In this document: positions 8,515-16,381 of the stretch, piece after piece
Layout of the letters: each line of letters starts with the position of its first letter
Position numbering within the stretch: position 1 is the first letter of the stretch
DNA from: an uncultured Treponema sp.
GTDB lineage: Bacteria; Spirochaetota; Spirochaetia; Treponematales; Treponemataceae
Direction: 5' to 3'
Length of the DNA stretch: 64,000 bases
NCBI GenBank assembly: GCA_946411505.1
Contig: CAMKEG010000002.1
Coordinates: forward strand, 248,001 to 312,000
Position numbers and translations under genes: made by a program
Notes under the pieces: model-generated
What the model was told of the DNA's origin: nothing
What the model saw: only the letters and a program-made list of their open reading frames with translations
Database searches by the model: none

Positions 8515-8530
8515 GCCCGCGACTGCGGGC
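8515..8530 (+). terminator. Hairpin after the 7479 gene
   Basis: GCCCGC-GACT-GCGGGC forms a six-pair GC stem 16 bases after the stop codon, followed by GTTTGAATAAATTT. The U-tract is poor, so termination may be partial. Confidence 0.5.
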
Positions 8531-8547
8531 GTTTGAATAAATTTCCT

Positions 8548-8577
8548 CTAGCAAAAACACACGAAGTGTGTTATAAT
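8548..8577 (+). promoter_or_regulatory. Leaderless promoter of the LysM gene
   Basis: TAGCAA (8549-8554, within CTAGCAAAAAC) and TATAAT (8572-8577) are separated by 17 bases, and the ATG is at 8584, six bases (AGCGGC) after the -10. A small inverted repeat, CACAC-GAA-GTGTG, lies in the spacer. It decides the start codon: the longer open frame from 8314 runs over the upstream gene. Confidence 0.75.
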
Positions 8578-8583
8578 AGCGGC

Positions 8584-9897
8584 ATGAAAAAGATAGGCAT
8601 AAAGTTAGCCGACGGCTCCTTTCTTCCGGTTTTGGAGGAGGGCGTTCCAGGCAAAGAAAAAATTGAGCTCAGCACTGTAAAAGACAACCAGACTACAGTA
8701 AAGGTTGATTTGTACGCCAGCGAAAAGTCAACGATGGCCGACGCAATTCTTATTGACACATTGAAAATCGAAGAGTTGGAAAAGCAGCCCAACGGACAGC
8801 CCGACATAAACTTGGCCCTTTCTATCGACAAGAACGGAATCATCGAGGCCACTTTGGTCGATTCAGACAGCAAGACCCGCGCCCGCTCCACAATAGACTT
8901 GCAAAAAGTTCTTTTGCAAAGCGACAAAAATCCCGGCAGCGGAAAAGGCTTGCTTAAGGCCGCCGAAGAAATAAACGAGCGCGACAATTCCAAAGAGAAA
9001 AAGATCGCCAGCAAATTGGACGACTTTAATTTTGACATTCCCGCGTTTGAGGAAGGCCCCGCTCCGGAAGCGGAGACTGTGGTTGACGTTCCGGCAAGCC
9101 GCGCCAAAAAAGAAGAGGAGCCTAAGGAGCAGGACTTTGAACTTCCCGACTTTGACCAGAATGACGTTCCGGTGGAAGAAAGTTTGGACATGCCCGACTT
9201 TGACGTTCCACCGTTTGAGGAAAACGAGCCGGCCGCGGGCGCTTCGGACGACGCGACAGTTTCCGACAGCGCGCTTTCCGACAGCGACTTTGAATTGCCG
9301 GATTTTGGCGAAGACTCTTCAAGCCAGTCCGATCCTTTTGCCGAGCCTCTTTCTTCCGGCGAGCCGGCTTCTTCCAGCTCGTCTTCCAATTTGGATTTTA
9401 GCGACCTTTACGACGACGAGGACGTTGAGCGCGATGAAAAGAAAAACCGCCTTCCTGTGGTGATTTGCATGATTTGCGCGGTTATCTGCGTTTTGGCCGT
9501 GCTGCTTCTTTTGTTCATCATTCCGTCTAAATTCAATTTGATAAATTCAAAGGCTTCTGAGAAAGTTGTTCAGGAGCAGGCCGCGACGCTTGCGCCGCCG
9601 GTTCAAAAGGAAGAGCCTTTGCCTCCTCCGCCGGAACCTGTGGCGCCTCCGGCCAAGGAAGACGAAATCGTTGTCGTCGAAGAGGCGGAGATTGTTGTTC
9701 CCGACCTTCCCAAGGTTGAGGAAAAGCGCGAGCCAAAAGTCATCACTTACAAAATCAAGTGGGGCGACACCCTTTGGGACATCTCGGCGGCTTATTACAA
9801 AAATCCTTGGCGCTACAAAAAAATCGCCAGATACAACGGAATCAAAAACCCCAACCACATCGTGGCCGGAACTTACATTAAGATTCCGGAAGACTGA
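8584..9897 (+). CDS. Single-pass membrane protein: Hsp70 SBD-like N-terminus, acidic linker, C-terminal LysM (437 aa)
   Basis: Probable cell-wall-binding envelope protein. Residues 1 to about 110 resemble the beta substrate-binding domain of DnaK: VLEEGVPG, TVKDNQTTVKVDLY, then DINLALSIDKNGIIEATL. Residues about 150-285 are acidic and repetitive (DFELPDFDQNDVP, DMPDFDVPPFEE). One transmembrane helix lies at about 289-312, and after a Pro/Glu linker a LysM domain closes the protein (about 388-437, TYKIKWGDTLWDISAAYY...IVAGTYIKIPED), which binds peptidoglycan. The Hsp70-like part would be cytoplasmic and the LysM periplasmic. The start is fixed by the leaderless promoter. The stop overlaps the next start (TGATG), so it is co-translated with the lytic transglycosylase. 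Confidence 0.85.
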   Translation: MKKIGIKLADGSFLPVLEEGVPGKEKIELSTVKDNQTTVKVDLYASEKSTMADAILIDTLKIEELEKQPNGQPDINLALSIDKNGIIEATLVDSDSKTRARSTIDLQKVLLQSDKNPGSGKGLLKAAEEINERDNSKEKKIASKLDDFNFDIPAFEEGPAPEAETVVDVPASRAKKEEEPKEQDFELPDFDQNDVPVEESLDMPDFDVPPFEENEPAAGASDDATVSDSALSDSDFELPDFGEDSSSQSDPFAEPLSSGEPASSSSSSNLDFSDLYDDEDVERDEKKNRLPVVICMICAVICVLAVLLLLFIIPSKFNLINSKASEKVVQEQAATLAPPVQKEEPLPPPPEPVAPPAKEDEIVVVEEAEIVVPDLPKVEEKREPKVITYKIKWGDTLWDISAAYYKNPWRYKKIARYNGIKNPNHIVAGTYIKIPED

Positions 9898-12083
9898 TGC
9901 TTTCTTCCGTAAAAAAAGTTGTTGTCGCTTTAGCCTTCTTCTCTTTGTTCACCGCTTGTTCCCAAGACAAGCGTTCTTTGGAAAAATTTTACGGGGCGGA
10001 CGTCAATTACTTTAGCGGCTTGAAGCTGCTGAAGGAAGGCGATTTGTCCGCGGCCGAAAAATATTTTTTGCGCGCTTCCAAAAAGGGCAGCTATTGGGCC
10101 GCCCGGCGTTCCGCCCAACAATTGCGCTCGATGGGCGACGTTCAGCAAAGAATAAAAAAGTCCGTGGCGTTTCTAAAAAAATACGACGACGACGACGCGA
10201 AGCTTTTGGTTTGCCGGGAGTTTATGGCGGACAAGGAATATTCGTTGGTCATAGAGGCGACCGACGGCATAAACCTTGCCGAATGCGACAACGCCTTGGC
10301 GGCCATAAGGCTTGCCGCCTTGAGCAAGAAAAACGACTCAAGGTTTGACCAAGAGGTTTTTGACTGGTTCACGCTGCGGAGAGTAAGCGAAATTCACTAT
10401 GACTTTTATAGAAGGAACGCTCGCGACGAATTGGAGGACGTCATTGCCGGCGCGGACGAAAAAAAGCCGCTTTATTCCGATTATATCGTCAACGTGGATT
10501 TTGTCCTGCAATTTAGAATCGCGATTTACCGGGGAAACTACAACGCGGCTTTTGAAATGTTGGAGCAAATCCGTTCCTTGACTATTGACCAAAAGAAAGT
10601 TCCGCTCACTTGGCAACTGGTGGCCGACATGGGCCGCGCTTGCGTCAACGGCAACAACGACGACATAAGGAACGCGCGCTTTTTTTTCGACTTGGCTCAA
10701 GACGATTATTGGGACAAAAAGATAAGCTACTACGCGATGATTTATTCCGGCCTCTTGTACAACAAGAACGACGATTACCGCCGCAGCGCGCTAAAGCAGT
10801 TTGAGGCCGCCCTTGATTTTGCCGGCGACGAAAGCGAGCGCGACCAAGCGCTTTGGTATTACTTGCAGTCTTGCCTGAAAATTTCCACCGAAGAGGCTGT
10901 TGCCGGTTTGAATAAATACGCGGCGTCTTTTTCGCAAAAAGAATACTTTGACGATTTTTTTGACTCGCTTTCCGTCCTGCTTTTTAGCGGCGGAAAATGG
11001 GAGCTGTTTGAAAAAGTTTTGGCCGCGATTGACGGGCGCGCGAGCCAAGCGACTGTTTCAAAGTACGCCTATTTGACGGCGCGGGTATTGCAAAGCCAGA
11101 CCAAAAACGCCGACGCCGGAAAGCTTGAGCGTTTTTACCGTATGGCGGCGGACACGGAGCCGGGCACTTATGTTTACTACAAACTTTTGGCGGCCAAGGC
11201 CTTGGGCTGTTCCGCCGACGACGTTGAAAAAATGTTCTTTTCGCAAGAAAAAAATGACGGCAAGGCAAAGGCCGCCGAGCGGTCGACAAGCGAAGGCAAG
11301 CAAAAAAATCCGCCGCTTGAAGCGGAGTCCGCGCGCAAATTGCTTTTGGGCTACGCGGACTTTGGGCTTGGCGAATATGTCTATGACGAATGGAAATTCT
11401 TTTATGACAAAGATTCAGGGACGCTTGACCTGGACACCGTCGTCCGCTTGTCGGACTTTTTGCGGCGGATGGCTGGCGACGACAATGACTACTATTCAAA
11501 AAGCTTAAGAATGATTGCCCGTTCCGCCAACTTGGACGGAGCGCGTGTTTCGCGAAAGGCTTTTGAGCTTTTGTATCCGCAAAATTTTTTAGAAGAAGTG
11601 AAGGCGGCGGCGAAGGAATTTGACGTTGACGATTGCCTTATGTTCGCGCTTATACGGACGGAAAGCTTTTTTGAGCCGCAGGTCCAGAGCCACGCGGGCG
11701 CGATTGGCTTGACGCAATTGATGGACGCCACCGCCTCCGATTGCGCCAAGCGCCTAAAAGTCAAGGACTACAATTTGTTGGATCCGGCCACCAACATTCG
11801 CTTTGGAACTTACTATTACTCTCACATAAAAAAGCGCTTGGACGATTCCGGCGTGTTGGCGCTCTTTGCCTACAACGCGGGAATAACGGTCGTGCGCCGC
11901 TGGATTAGAAGCAGCAAAATCGAGCTTAATTCGCAAGGACAGTTGTGGAGCGACATGTTCTTGGAAACCCTTCCCTTTGCCGAAACCCGCGACTACGGCC
12001 GCCGCGTCGTAAGCGCCGCCGCCATGTACGCCTGGCTTTACGGCGGCAAGAATCCCTGCGACATCGTAAGCGAGTTGATGTAA
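9897..12083 (+). CDS. Slt-type lytic transglycosylase lipoprotein (728 aa)
   Basis: Membrane-anchored peptidoglycan lytic transglycosylase. A lipoprotein signal (FFSLFTAC, Cys about 21) starts the protein. A long alpha-helical superhelical region with TPR-like spacing fills residues ~25-570, as in Slt70. The catalytic SLT domain is at about 576-720: FALIRTESFFEPQVQSHAGA contains the catalytic glutamate, followed by IGLTQLMDATA, RFGTYYYSHI and LFAYNAG. It cleaves glycan strands to 1,6-anhydro ends during growth or recycling. The ATG overlaps the stop of the LysM gene by one base, linking wall binding and wall cutting. Confidence 0.92.
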   Translation: MLSSVKKVVVALAFFSLFTACSQDKRSLEKFYGADVNYFSGLKLLKEGDLSAAEKYFLRASKKGSYWAARRSAQQLRSMGDVQQRIKKSVAFLKKYDDDDAKLLVCREFMADKEYSLVIEATDGINLAECDNALAAIRLAALSKKNDSRFDQEVFDWFTLRRVSEIHYDFYRRNARDELEDVIAGADEKKPLYSDYIVNVDFVLQFRIAIYRGNYNAAFEMLEQIRSLTIDQKKVPLTWQLVADMGRACVNGNNDDIRNARFFFDLAQDDYWDKKISYYAMIYSGLLYNKNDDYRRSALKQFEAALDFAGDESERDQALWYYLQSCLKISTEEAVAGLNKYAASFSQKEYFDDFFDSLSVLLFSGGKWELFEKVLAAIDGRASQATVSKYAYLTARVLQSQTKNADAGKLERFYRMAADTEPGTYVYYKLLAAKALGCSADDVEKMFFSQEKNDGKAKAAERSTSEGKQKNPPLEAESARKLLLGYADFGLGEYVYDEWKFFYDKDSGTLDLDTVVRLSDFLRRMAGDDNDYYSKSLRMIARSANLDGARVSRKAFELLYPQNFLEEVKAAAKEFDVDDCLMFALIRTESFFEPQVQSHAGAIGLTQLMDATASDCAKRLKVKDYNLLDPATNIRFGTYYYSHIKKRLDDSGVLALFAYNAGITVVRRWIRSSKIELNSQGQLWSDMFLETLPFAETRDYGRRVVSAAAMYAWLYGGKNPCDIVSELM

Positions 12084-12088
12084 TCAAA

Positions 12089-12240
12089 GCGGCTCCCAGT
12101 CGCGGCTGCGTCTGTTCGGCACCGCTAGCTAGCGTCGCTTCACGCATATTGCGCCTTGTAACTATTTTATTCTGCCGCTAGACGCGGCAGGCGCAATATG
12201 AGTGCTGCCGCCAGCCGCCCCGCTCCTTCTCGCCGCTTTG
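12089..12240 (-). repeat. Structured intergenic repeat, copy 1 (reverse orientation)
   Basis: Reverse complement of the element also found at 15678 and 34077. In its own orientation it has an outer GCGGCTG...CAGCCGC pairing, a long arm (CATATTGCGCCT with AGGCGCAATATG) and an inner TGCCGC/GCGGCA hairpin. Compared with the other copies the long arm has changed on both sides (CGCATT:AATGCG to CATATT:AATATG), so pairing is preserved. It fills the gap between the transglycosylase and antiporter genes. Confidence 0.85.
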
Positions 12241-12327
12241 CTTACGTCAGCTTGCGTCAATGCGCGGCGCATCTATTCAAACAATTGCGAATTCTGTATA
12301 ATCTATTCTAAAATTTTAGAGGCGTAA

Positions 12328-14055
12328 ATGAACGATCCTTTTTCTGACCTGTTGCCAGAGGCGATGCATTTTTATTCTCTTCAAGCCACGCAAATTGTCT
12401 TGCTTTTGGGCATCATAATGTTTTTTGGAGCCCTTGGCGGCCGCATTTTCAAAAAGCTCAAAATCCCGCAGGTTGTGGGCTACATCGTAATCGGAATCAT
12501 CATCGGCTCAAGCGGCCTGCAGCTTTTGGGCAAGGCCACCATCGCCTCGCTCAATCCTGTGAGCGCTATTTCGCTTTCGCTAATCGGCTTTTTGATTGGC
12601 GCGGAGCTAAAACTTAACGTAATCAAAAAATACGGAAAGCAGTTTGTGGGCATTTTGCTTTTTGAGTCGATCACGCCGTTTTTTATCGTGGGCGGAATCA
12701 TTTTCGCGATTTCGCTGACTGTCTCCGGAAACTTGCCGCTTTCTGTCGCGATGGGCTTGATTTTGGGAGCGATTTGTTCCGCCACCGCGCCAGCCGCGAC
12801 GACAGACGTTTTGGTTGAGTACAGGACCCGCGGCCCTTTGACGACAATCGTTTACGGCATTGTCGCGATGGACGACGCCGTGGCCTTGATTTTGTACGCG
12901 ATAGCAAATTCAATTTCGTCTCCGCTTTTAAACGGAGCGTCGGTCTCGCTTGGCGCGCAGCTTTTGATGATAGGCCGCGACATTTTTGGTTCGATTTTGC
13001 TGGGCTGCGCTTTTGGAGCGCTCTTGATGTTCATGATAAAAAACATTATGAACGAAGACGGCCGCATACTTTCGTTCGCGCTGGGAAGCTTGTTTTTGAG
13101 CGCGGGCTGCGCGCTCTTTTTGAACTTGGACAACATTTTGGCGGCGATGGCGCTTGGCTTTTTTATGGTCAACTTTGCGCCGGCAAAGACGCGGCCGGTT
13201 TTTACGCTGGTCGAAAAATTCACGCCGCCGGTTTACGTATTGTTCTTTGTTCTTGTAGGAGCCAAGCTTGACATTTGGATCATCACGCCTTACTTGGGAG
13301 TCTTGGCCATCGTTTACGTTTTGGGCCGCTCGTTTGGAAAGACTGTCGGCTCTATTCTTGGCTCTTGGCTTACAAAGGCTCCGGCCACTGTAAGGAAATA
13401 TTTGCCATGCTGCTTGCTTTCGCAGGCGGGAGTCGCGATTGGACTTTCCATCGCGGCCGGAAACGACTTTGCCGATTCAATTGGCCCGCAAGTTTTGCTC
13501 ATCATCACGGCGACGACATTTATCGTCCAGCTTGTCGGCCCGATTTTCGTAAAGTACGGCGTGACCAAGGCGGGAGAGGTGGGCCTTAACATCACTGAGG
13601 AAGACATTAAGAAAAACACTAAGGTGGCCGACGTTACCTGGGGCAACGATAAAATTTGCTCGCAAGAGTCGCCGTCTATCGTCGCGGAAAACCAAACGAT
13701 TAAGGAAATACTCGACGCCTTCTCCCGCCACAACAATTTGAATTACGCCGTCCGTTCCGAGGGCGGAAAGTTGGTTGGCGTGATTTCTCTTGAGCACTTA
13801 AAGGAAACGCTTGCCATCGGCGAGCTGGCCGAAAATCTTTTGGCGACGGACATCATGGATCCGGTTTCGGTAACATGCTCGCCGCAGCTTATGCTGCCGG
13901 AAGCCTACAAGCTTTTTGACGAGTACGACACGGAAGCGATTCCAATCGTCGGCTACAACGACGAGCTTTTAGGCGTTTTGGAAAAGCCCGCGCTTGACCA
14001 TTATGTTCACGCCCGCATAATAGAGTTGCACAGAACAATAGAAAAGTTGGGATAG
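12328..14055 (+). CDS. CPA2-type cation:proton antiporter with C-terminal CBS pair (575 aa)
   Basis: Inner-membrane Na+ or K+/H+ exchanger of the CPA2 family. About twelve hydrophobic segments fill residues 20-410; landmarks are GGRIFKKLKIPQVVGYIVIG, the long unwound-helix region DDAVALILYAIANS (paired acidic residues as in antiporters) and FFVLVGAKLD. Residues about 445-575 form two CBS repeats (LDAFSRHNNLNYAVRSEGGKLVGV and MLPEAYKLFDEYDTEAIPIV), which usually bind adenine nucleotides and regulate transport. A TATAAT at 12297-12302 and a GAGG ribosome site precede the ATG. It stands as a single gene after the structured repeat. Confidence 0.9.
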   Translation: MNDPFSDLLPEAMHFYSLQATQIVLLLGIIMFFGALGGRIFKKLKIPQVVGYIVIGIIIGSSGLQLLGKATIASLNPVSAISLSLIGFLIGAELKLNVIKKYGKQFVGILLFESITPFFIVGGIIFAISLTVSGNLPLSVAMGLILGAICSATAPAATTDVLVEYRTRGPLTTIVYGIVAMDDAVALILYAIANSISSPLLNGASVSLGAQLLMIGRDIFGSILLGCAFGALLMFMIKNIMNEDGRILSFALGSLFLSAGCALFLNLDNILAAMALGFFMVNFAPAKTRPVFTLVEKFTPPVYVLFFVLVGAKLDIWIITPYLGVLAIVYVLGRSFGKTVGSILGSWLTKAPATVRKYLPCCLLSQAGVAIGLSIAAGNDFADSIGPQVLLIITATTFIVQLVGPIFVKYGVTKAGEVGLNITEEDIKKNTKVADVTWGNDKICSQESPSIVAENQTIKEILDAFSRHNNLNYAVRSEGGKLVGVISLEHLKETLAIGELAENLLATDIMDPVSVTCSPQLMLPEAYKLFDEYDTEAIPIVGYNDELLGVLEKPALDHYVHARIIELHRTIEKLG

Positions 14056-14096
14056 GCCGCCAGGCTCGCAACTAATTGGATATATGGAGGTTATTT

Positions 14097-14351
14097 ATGG
14101 AAGAACTTGAAGCGAAAGTTAAGGAAGCGTTGGACGCGTTCCGCCCGCAGTTGCAGGCTGACGGCGGCGACATGGAATTTATTTCGATTGATGAGCAAAA
14201 ACGCGTGCACTTAAAGTTGACGGGCGCGTGCGGCTCTTGCCCGATGGCGACGATGACGCTAAAGATGGGCGTTGAGCAGTTCCTAAAGGACGCTTGCCCG
14301 GAAGTCACCGAAGTTGTGAACGACACTCCCGCCCCTGAATTTGGATTTTAA
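14097..14351 (+). CDS. NifU-like C-terminal domain protein (Nfu type, 84 aa)
   Basis: Small iron-sulphur cluster carrier. The domain covers the whole protein: LRPQLQADGG-like segment FRPQLQADGGDMEF, then the cysteine pair in GACGSCPMATMTLK that binds a bridging cluster, and VEQFLKDACPEV. Nfu proteins pass Fe-S clusters to apo-enzymes. The start at 14097 is chosen because GGAGG (14086-14090) lies just upstream; the open frame from 14076 would lack a site. It is followed two bases later by the SlyD-type isomerase, so the two are probably co-expressed metal-handling genes. Confidence 0.92.
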   Translation: MEELEAKVKEALDAFRPQLQADGGDMEFISIDEQKRVHLKLTGACGSCPMATMTLKMGVEQFLKDACPEVTEVVNDTPAPEFGF

Positions 14352-14353
14352 TT

Positions 14354-14938
14354 ATGAAGATAGAAAAGAATAAGATTGTCGCGATTGAATACGTGTTGAA
14401 AGACACTGACGGAAAGGTTTTGGACTCCTCGCACGAGGCGGGCGCTTTTGAATACTTGCACGGCCGCGGAAACTTGATTGTCGGTCTGGAGAAGCAGTTG
14501 GAAGGAAGGGAGCCTGGCGACAAGTTCAGCGCGGTCATCGAGCCGGCCGAAGCTTACGGCGAATACGACCCCAAGCTTGTGACGAAAGTTCCGCGAGACC
14601 AGTTTGACCCCGACTTGGAAATAAAAGTCGGAATGGCCTTCCAAGCCGAATCCAACGGCGGCCCTGTAATCGTTCACGTTACAAAAGTCGATGACAAGGA
14701 AATCACCGTTGACGCCAACCACGAGCTGGCCGGAAAAACCCTTTGCTTTGACGTTGAGGTTAAGGATGTCGCCAACGCAAGCCTTGAACAGGTTGAGGCC
14801 GGTTCGGTTTACACTGGCGGCTGCGGTTGCGGCGGAGGTTGTTCCTGCGGCTCATGCGGAGGCGGCTGCGGCGGCGATTGTGACAACGACTGCGGCGACG
14901 GCGGTTGCGGTGGAGAAGGCTGCGGCTGCGGGCGTTAA
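14354..14938 (+). CDS. slyD: SlyD-type FKBP peptidyl-prolyl isomerase with Cys/Gly metal-binding tail (194 aa)
   Basis: Cytoplasmic peptidyl-prolyl cis-trans isomerase and metallochaperone. The FKBP domain with insert-in-flap covers residues 1-150: YVLKDTDGKVLDSS, GRGNLIVGLEKQLEG, and AEAYGEYDPKLV. From about residue 155 to the end the chain is almost only Gly and Cys with some Asp (GGCGCGGGCSCGSCGGGCGG), with roughly 18 cysteines. E. coli SlyD has a His-rich tail for nickel; this one is Cys-rich and would favour soft metals such as Zn or Cu, or Fe-S delivery given the NifU neighbour (inference). The end overlaps the convergent aroK gene by four bases. Confidence 0.9.
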   Translation: MKIEKNKIVAIEYVLKDTDGKVLDSSHEAGAFEYLHGRGNLIVGLEKQLEGREPGDKFSAVIEPAEAYGEYDPKLVTKVPRDQFDPDLEIKVGMAFQAESNGGPVIVHVTKVDDKEITVDANHELAGKTLCFDVEVKDVANASLEQVEAGSVYTGGCGCGGGCSCGSCGGGCGGDCDNDCGDGGCGGEGCGCGR

Positions 14939-15606
14939 TCCAGCCCTAGCGCTGACAAAATCTTTTTTGTGTTTTCAGAACGGGAGCCTTGCGCTTGGAC
15001 GCTTGCGTCGGCGAGGCTCCTGTATTTTTTTGTCCGCTCCATGTAGAAGTCGTGGAAGATGGCGCGGACTTCTTTTTGGTCGGCGGGATTTTTGTTCGCG
15101 ATGTAGGCCGGAAGGTTTTGAATCGTTCCGTCGGGAAGGAAGCGCGCCTCGCGGACGATGCGGCCGGCGGCGGTGATTTCCGGGACTTCCAAGTAAACGA
15201 TTGTTCCAAGCTTTTTAAGGATGGCGATTGCAGGCTCGTTTTGGCAGATGCCGCCGCCTGTCGCGATTACGGCGCTTTTCGCGGCCGCCGCATTTTGGTC
15301 ATGCGATGAATTGTCGGAGGCGCCGCGATTTTTTGGCTGGCCAAAAGCCGCCGCATTTTGTCCTTGCGAGCCTTCCGCCTGCAAAGTGTCGCGCAAATAT
15401 TCGCAGGCCTTTAGTTCCGCCGCCATAAAAGCGTCCTTTCCTTGCGACTTGTAAATGGCGCGCGCGTCCATTCCTGTTTGCTCAAAAATCAAGTCGTCGG
15501 TGTCGTAAAAGTCAAGGCCCAGCGCGGCGGCAAGTCTTTTGCCTTGAGTTGATTTTCCGCAGTGCTTGATTCCGCACAAAATAATAGAACGCGCCGGTGT
15601 CTTCAT
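14935..15606 (-). CDS. aroK: Shikimate kinase with low-complexity insertion (223 aa)
   Basis: Phosphorylates shikimate at O3 in the chorismate pathway. The P-loop GIKHCGKSTQ is near residue 13, the shikimate-binding DTDDLIFE follows, and VIATGGGICQNEP contains the conserved GGG. Between the second and third blocks (15274-15381) sits an unusual ~36-residue Gln/Asn/Ala/Ser insertion absent from normal AroK. The start is taken at 15606, because TATACT (15618-15613) lies six bases before that ATG; an upstream in-frame ATG would overlap the promoter. Its 3' end overlaps slyD on the other strand. Confidence 0.88.
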   Translation of the reverse strand: MKTPARSIILCGIKHCGKSTQGKRLAAALGLDFYDTDDLIFEQTGMDARAIYKSQGKDAFMAAELKACEYLRDTLQAEGSQGQNAAAFGQPKNRGASDNSSHDQNAAAAKSAVIATGGGICQNEPAIAILKKLGTIVYLEVPEITAAGRIVREARFLPDGTIQNLPAYIANKNPADQKEVRAIFHDFYMERTKKYRSLADASVQAQGSRSENTKKILSALGLD

Positions 15607-15612
15607 TCCATT

Positions 15613-15641
15613 AGTATAACGCATTTCATGCGTTTTTACTA
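15613..15641 (-). promoter_or_regulatory. Leaderless promoter of aroK
   Basis: On the minus strand TAGTAA (15641-15636, followed by AAAC) and TATACT (15618-15613) are 17 bases apart, with AATGGA and then the ATG at 15606. It matches the TAGnAAAAAC / TATAAT-N6-ATG pattern of the genes at 8584 and 49864. Confidence 0.65.
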
Positions 15642-15677
15642 TAGGAAGTTTATGCGTTGCGTTCGTTATTGAAGAAT

Positions 15678-15836
15678 GAAAAAGATGCGCGAAGGAGCGT
15701 GGCGGCTGGCGGCGACACTCGCATTGTGCCTGCCGCGATAGCGGCAGATATAGAAAGTTTCAAGGCGCAATGCGCGTGTAGCGACGATATCTAGCGGCGC
15801 CGATCAGACGCAACCGCAACCGGGAGCATTTTTGTT
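15678..15836 (+). repeat. Structured intergenic repeat, copy 2
   Basis: About 155 bases closely similar to the elements at 34077 and (reversed) 12089. The long arm CACTCGCATTGTGCC pairs with GGCGCAATGCGCGTG, using a G.U pair where the sequence differs from copy 3. The inner hairpin is TGCCGC-GATA-GCGGCA. The end is GGGAGCATTTTTG, similar to a terminator tail. It lies between aroK and the Lrp regulator. Confidence 0.85.
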
Positions 15837-15849
15837 TTTTCAATACCAC

Positions 15850-15878
15850 TAGCGCAGATGGGAAAAAAGCGCTAGAAT
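15850..15878 (+). promoter_or_regulatory. Leaderless promoter of the Lrp gene
   Basis: TAGAAT (15873-15878) is eight bases before the ATG at 15887, with a weak TAGCGC 17 bases upstream. No ribosome site precedes the start other than TTCCT, which cannot pair as a Shine-Dalgarno sequence. Confidence 0.6.
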
Positions 15879-15886
15879 GAATTCCT

Positions 15887-16381
15887 ATGAAATACGATGA
15901 AGAAATATTGAACTTGCTTGAACAAAACGCGCGCTTGAGCGTTGAGGATATCGCGGCGATGACAAAAAAGAGCCCCGATGAAGTCAAGGGCATAATAAAG
16001 CAAATGGAAGACGAGGGCATCATCTTAAAGTATGGCGCCGTCATCAACAAGGAAAAATTGAACGGAACCGACGACAAGGTGCGCGTTCAGATACAGATTC
16101 AGGTTTCGCCCGAGCGCGAGCACGGCTTTGACAAAATCGCCGACCGCATTTACCGCTATCCGCAAGTAAAGTCGGTTTACCTTATGAGCGGCGGCTACGA
16201 TTTTATGGTCGTCATCGAAGGAGACTCTCTTAAGGAAGTGGGCTTGTTCGTAAGCGAAAAGCTTGCGACGCTGGAAGGCGTTCGTTCCACCAAAACTTGT
16301 TTTGTGCTAAAGACCTACAAAGAGAATGACGTCATTTACGTTGAGGACGAAAAGGACCGCCGCGAAGGAGCGATGGCATAA
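15887..16381 (+). CDS. Lrp/AsnC-family transcriptional regulator (164 aa)
   Basis: Amino-acid-responsive DNA-binding protein. The N-terminal winged HTH is at residues about 5-55 (ILNLLEQNARLSVEDIAAMT...VKGIIKQMEDEGII), and the RAM ligand-binding domain follows at 65-145 (VRVQIQIQV, MSGGYDFMVVIEG, VRSTKTCFVLKTYK). Such proteins form octamers and sense amino acids. Its stop overlaps the ATG of the aminotransferase gene (TAATG), so the enzyme is probably its target and partner, and ligand may be that enzyme's substrate or product. Expression starts from a leaderless promoter. Confidence 0.92.
   Translation: MKYDEEILNLLEQNARLSVEDIAAMTKKSPDEVKGIIKQMEDEGIILKYGAVINKEKLNGTDDKVRVQIQIQVSPEREHGFDKIADRIYRYPQVKSVYLMSGGYDFMVVIEGDSLKEVGLFVSEKLATLEGVRSTKTCFVLKTYKENDVIYVEDEKDRREGAMA

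Noticed and set aside
8314..8583. 90-residue N-terminal extension of the LysM protein
   Set aside because: It overlaps the preceding gene and the promoter TATAAT at 8572, and the Hsp70-like domain starts naturally at 8584.
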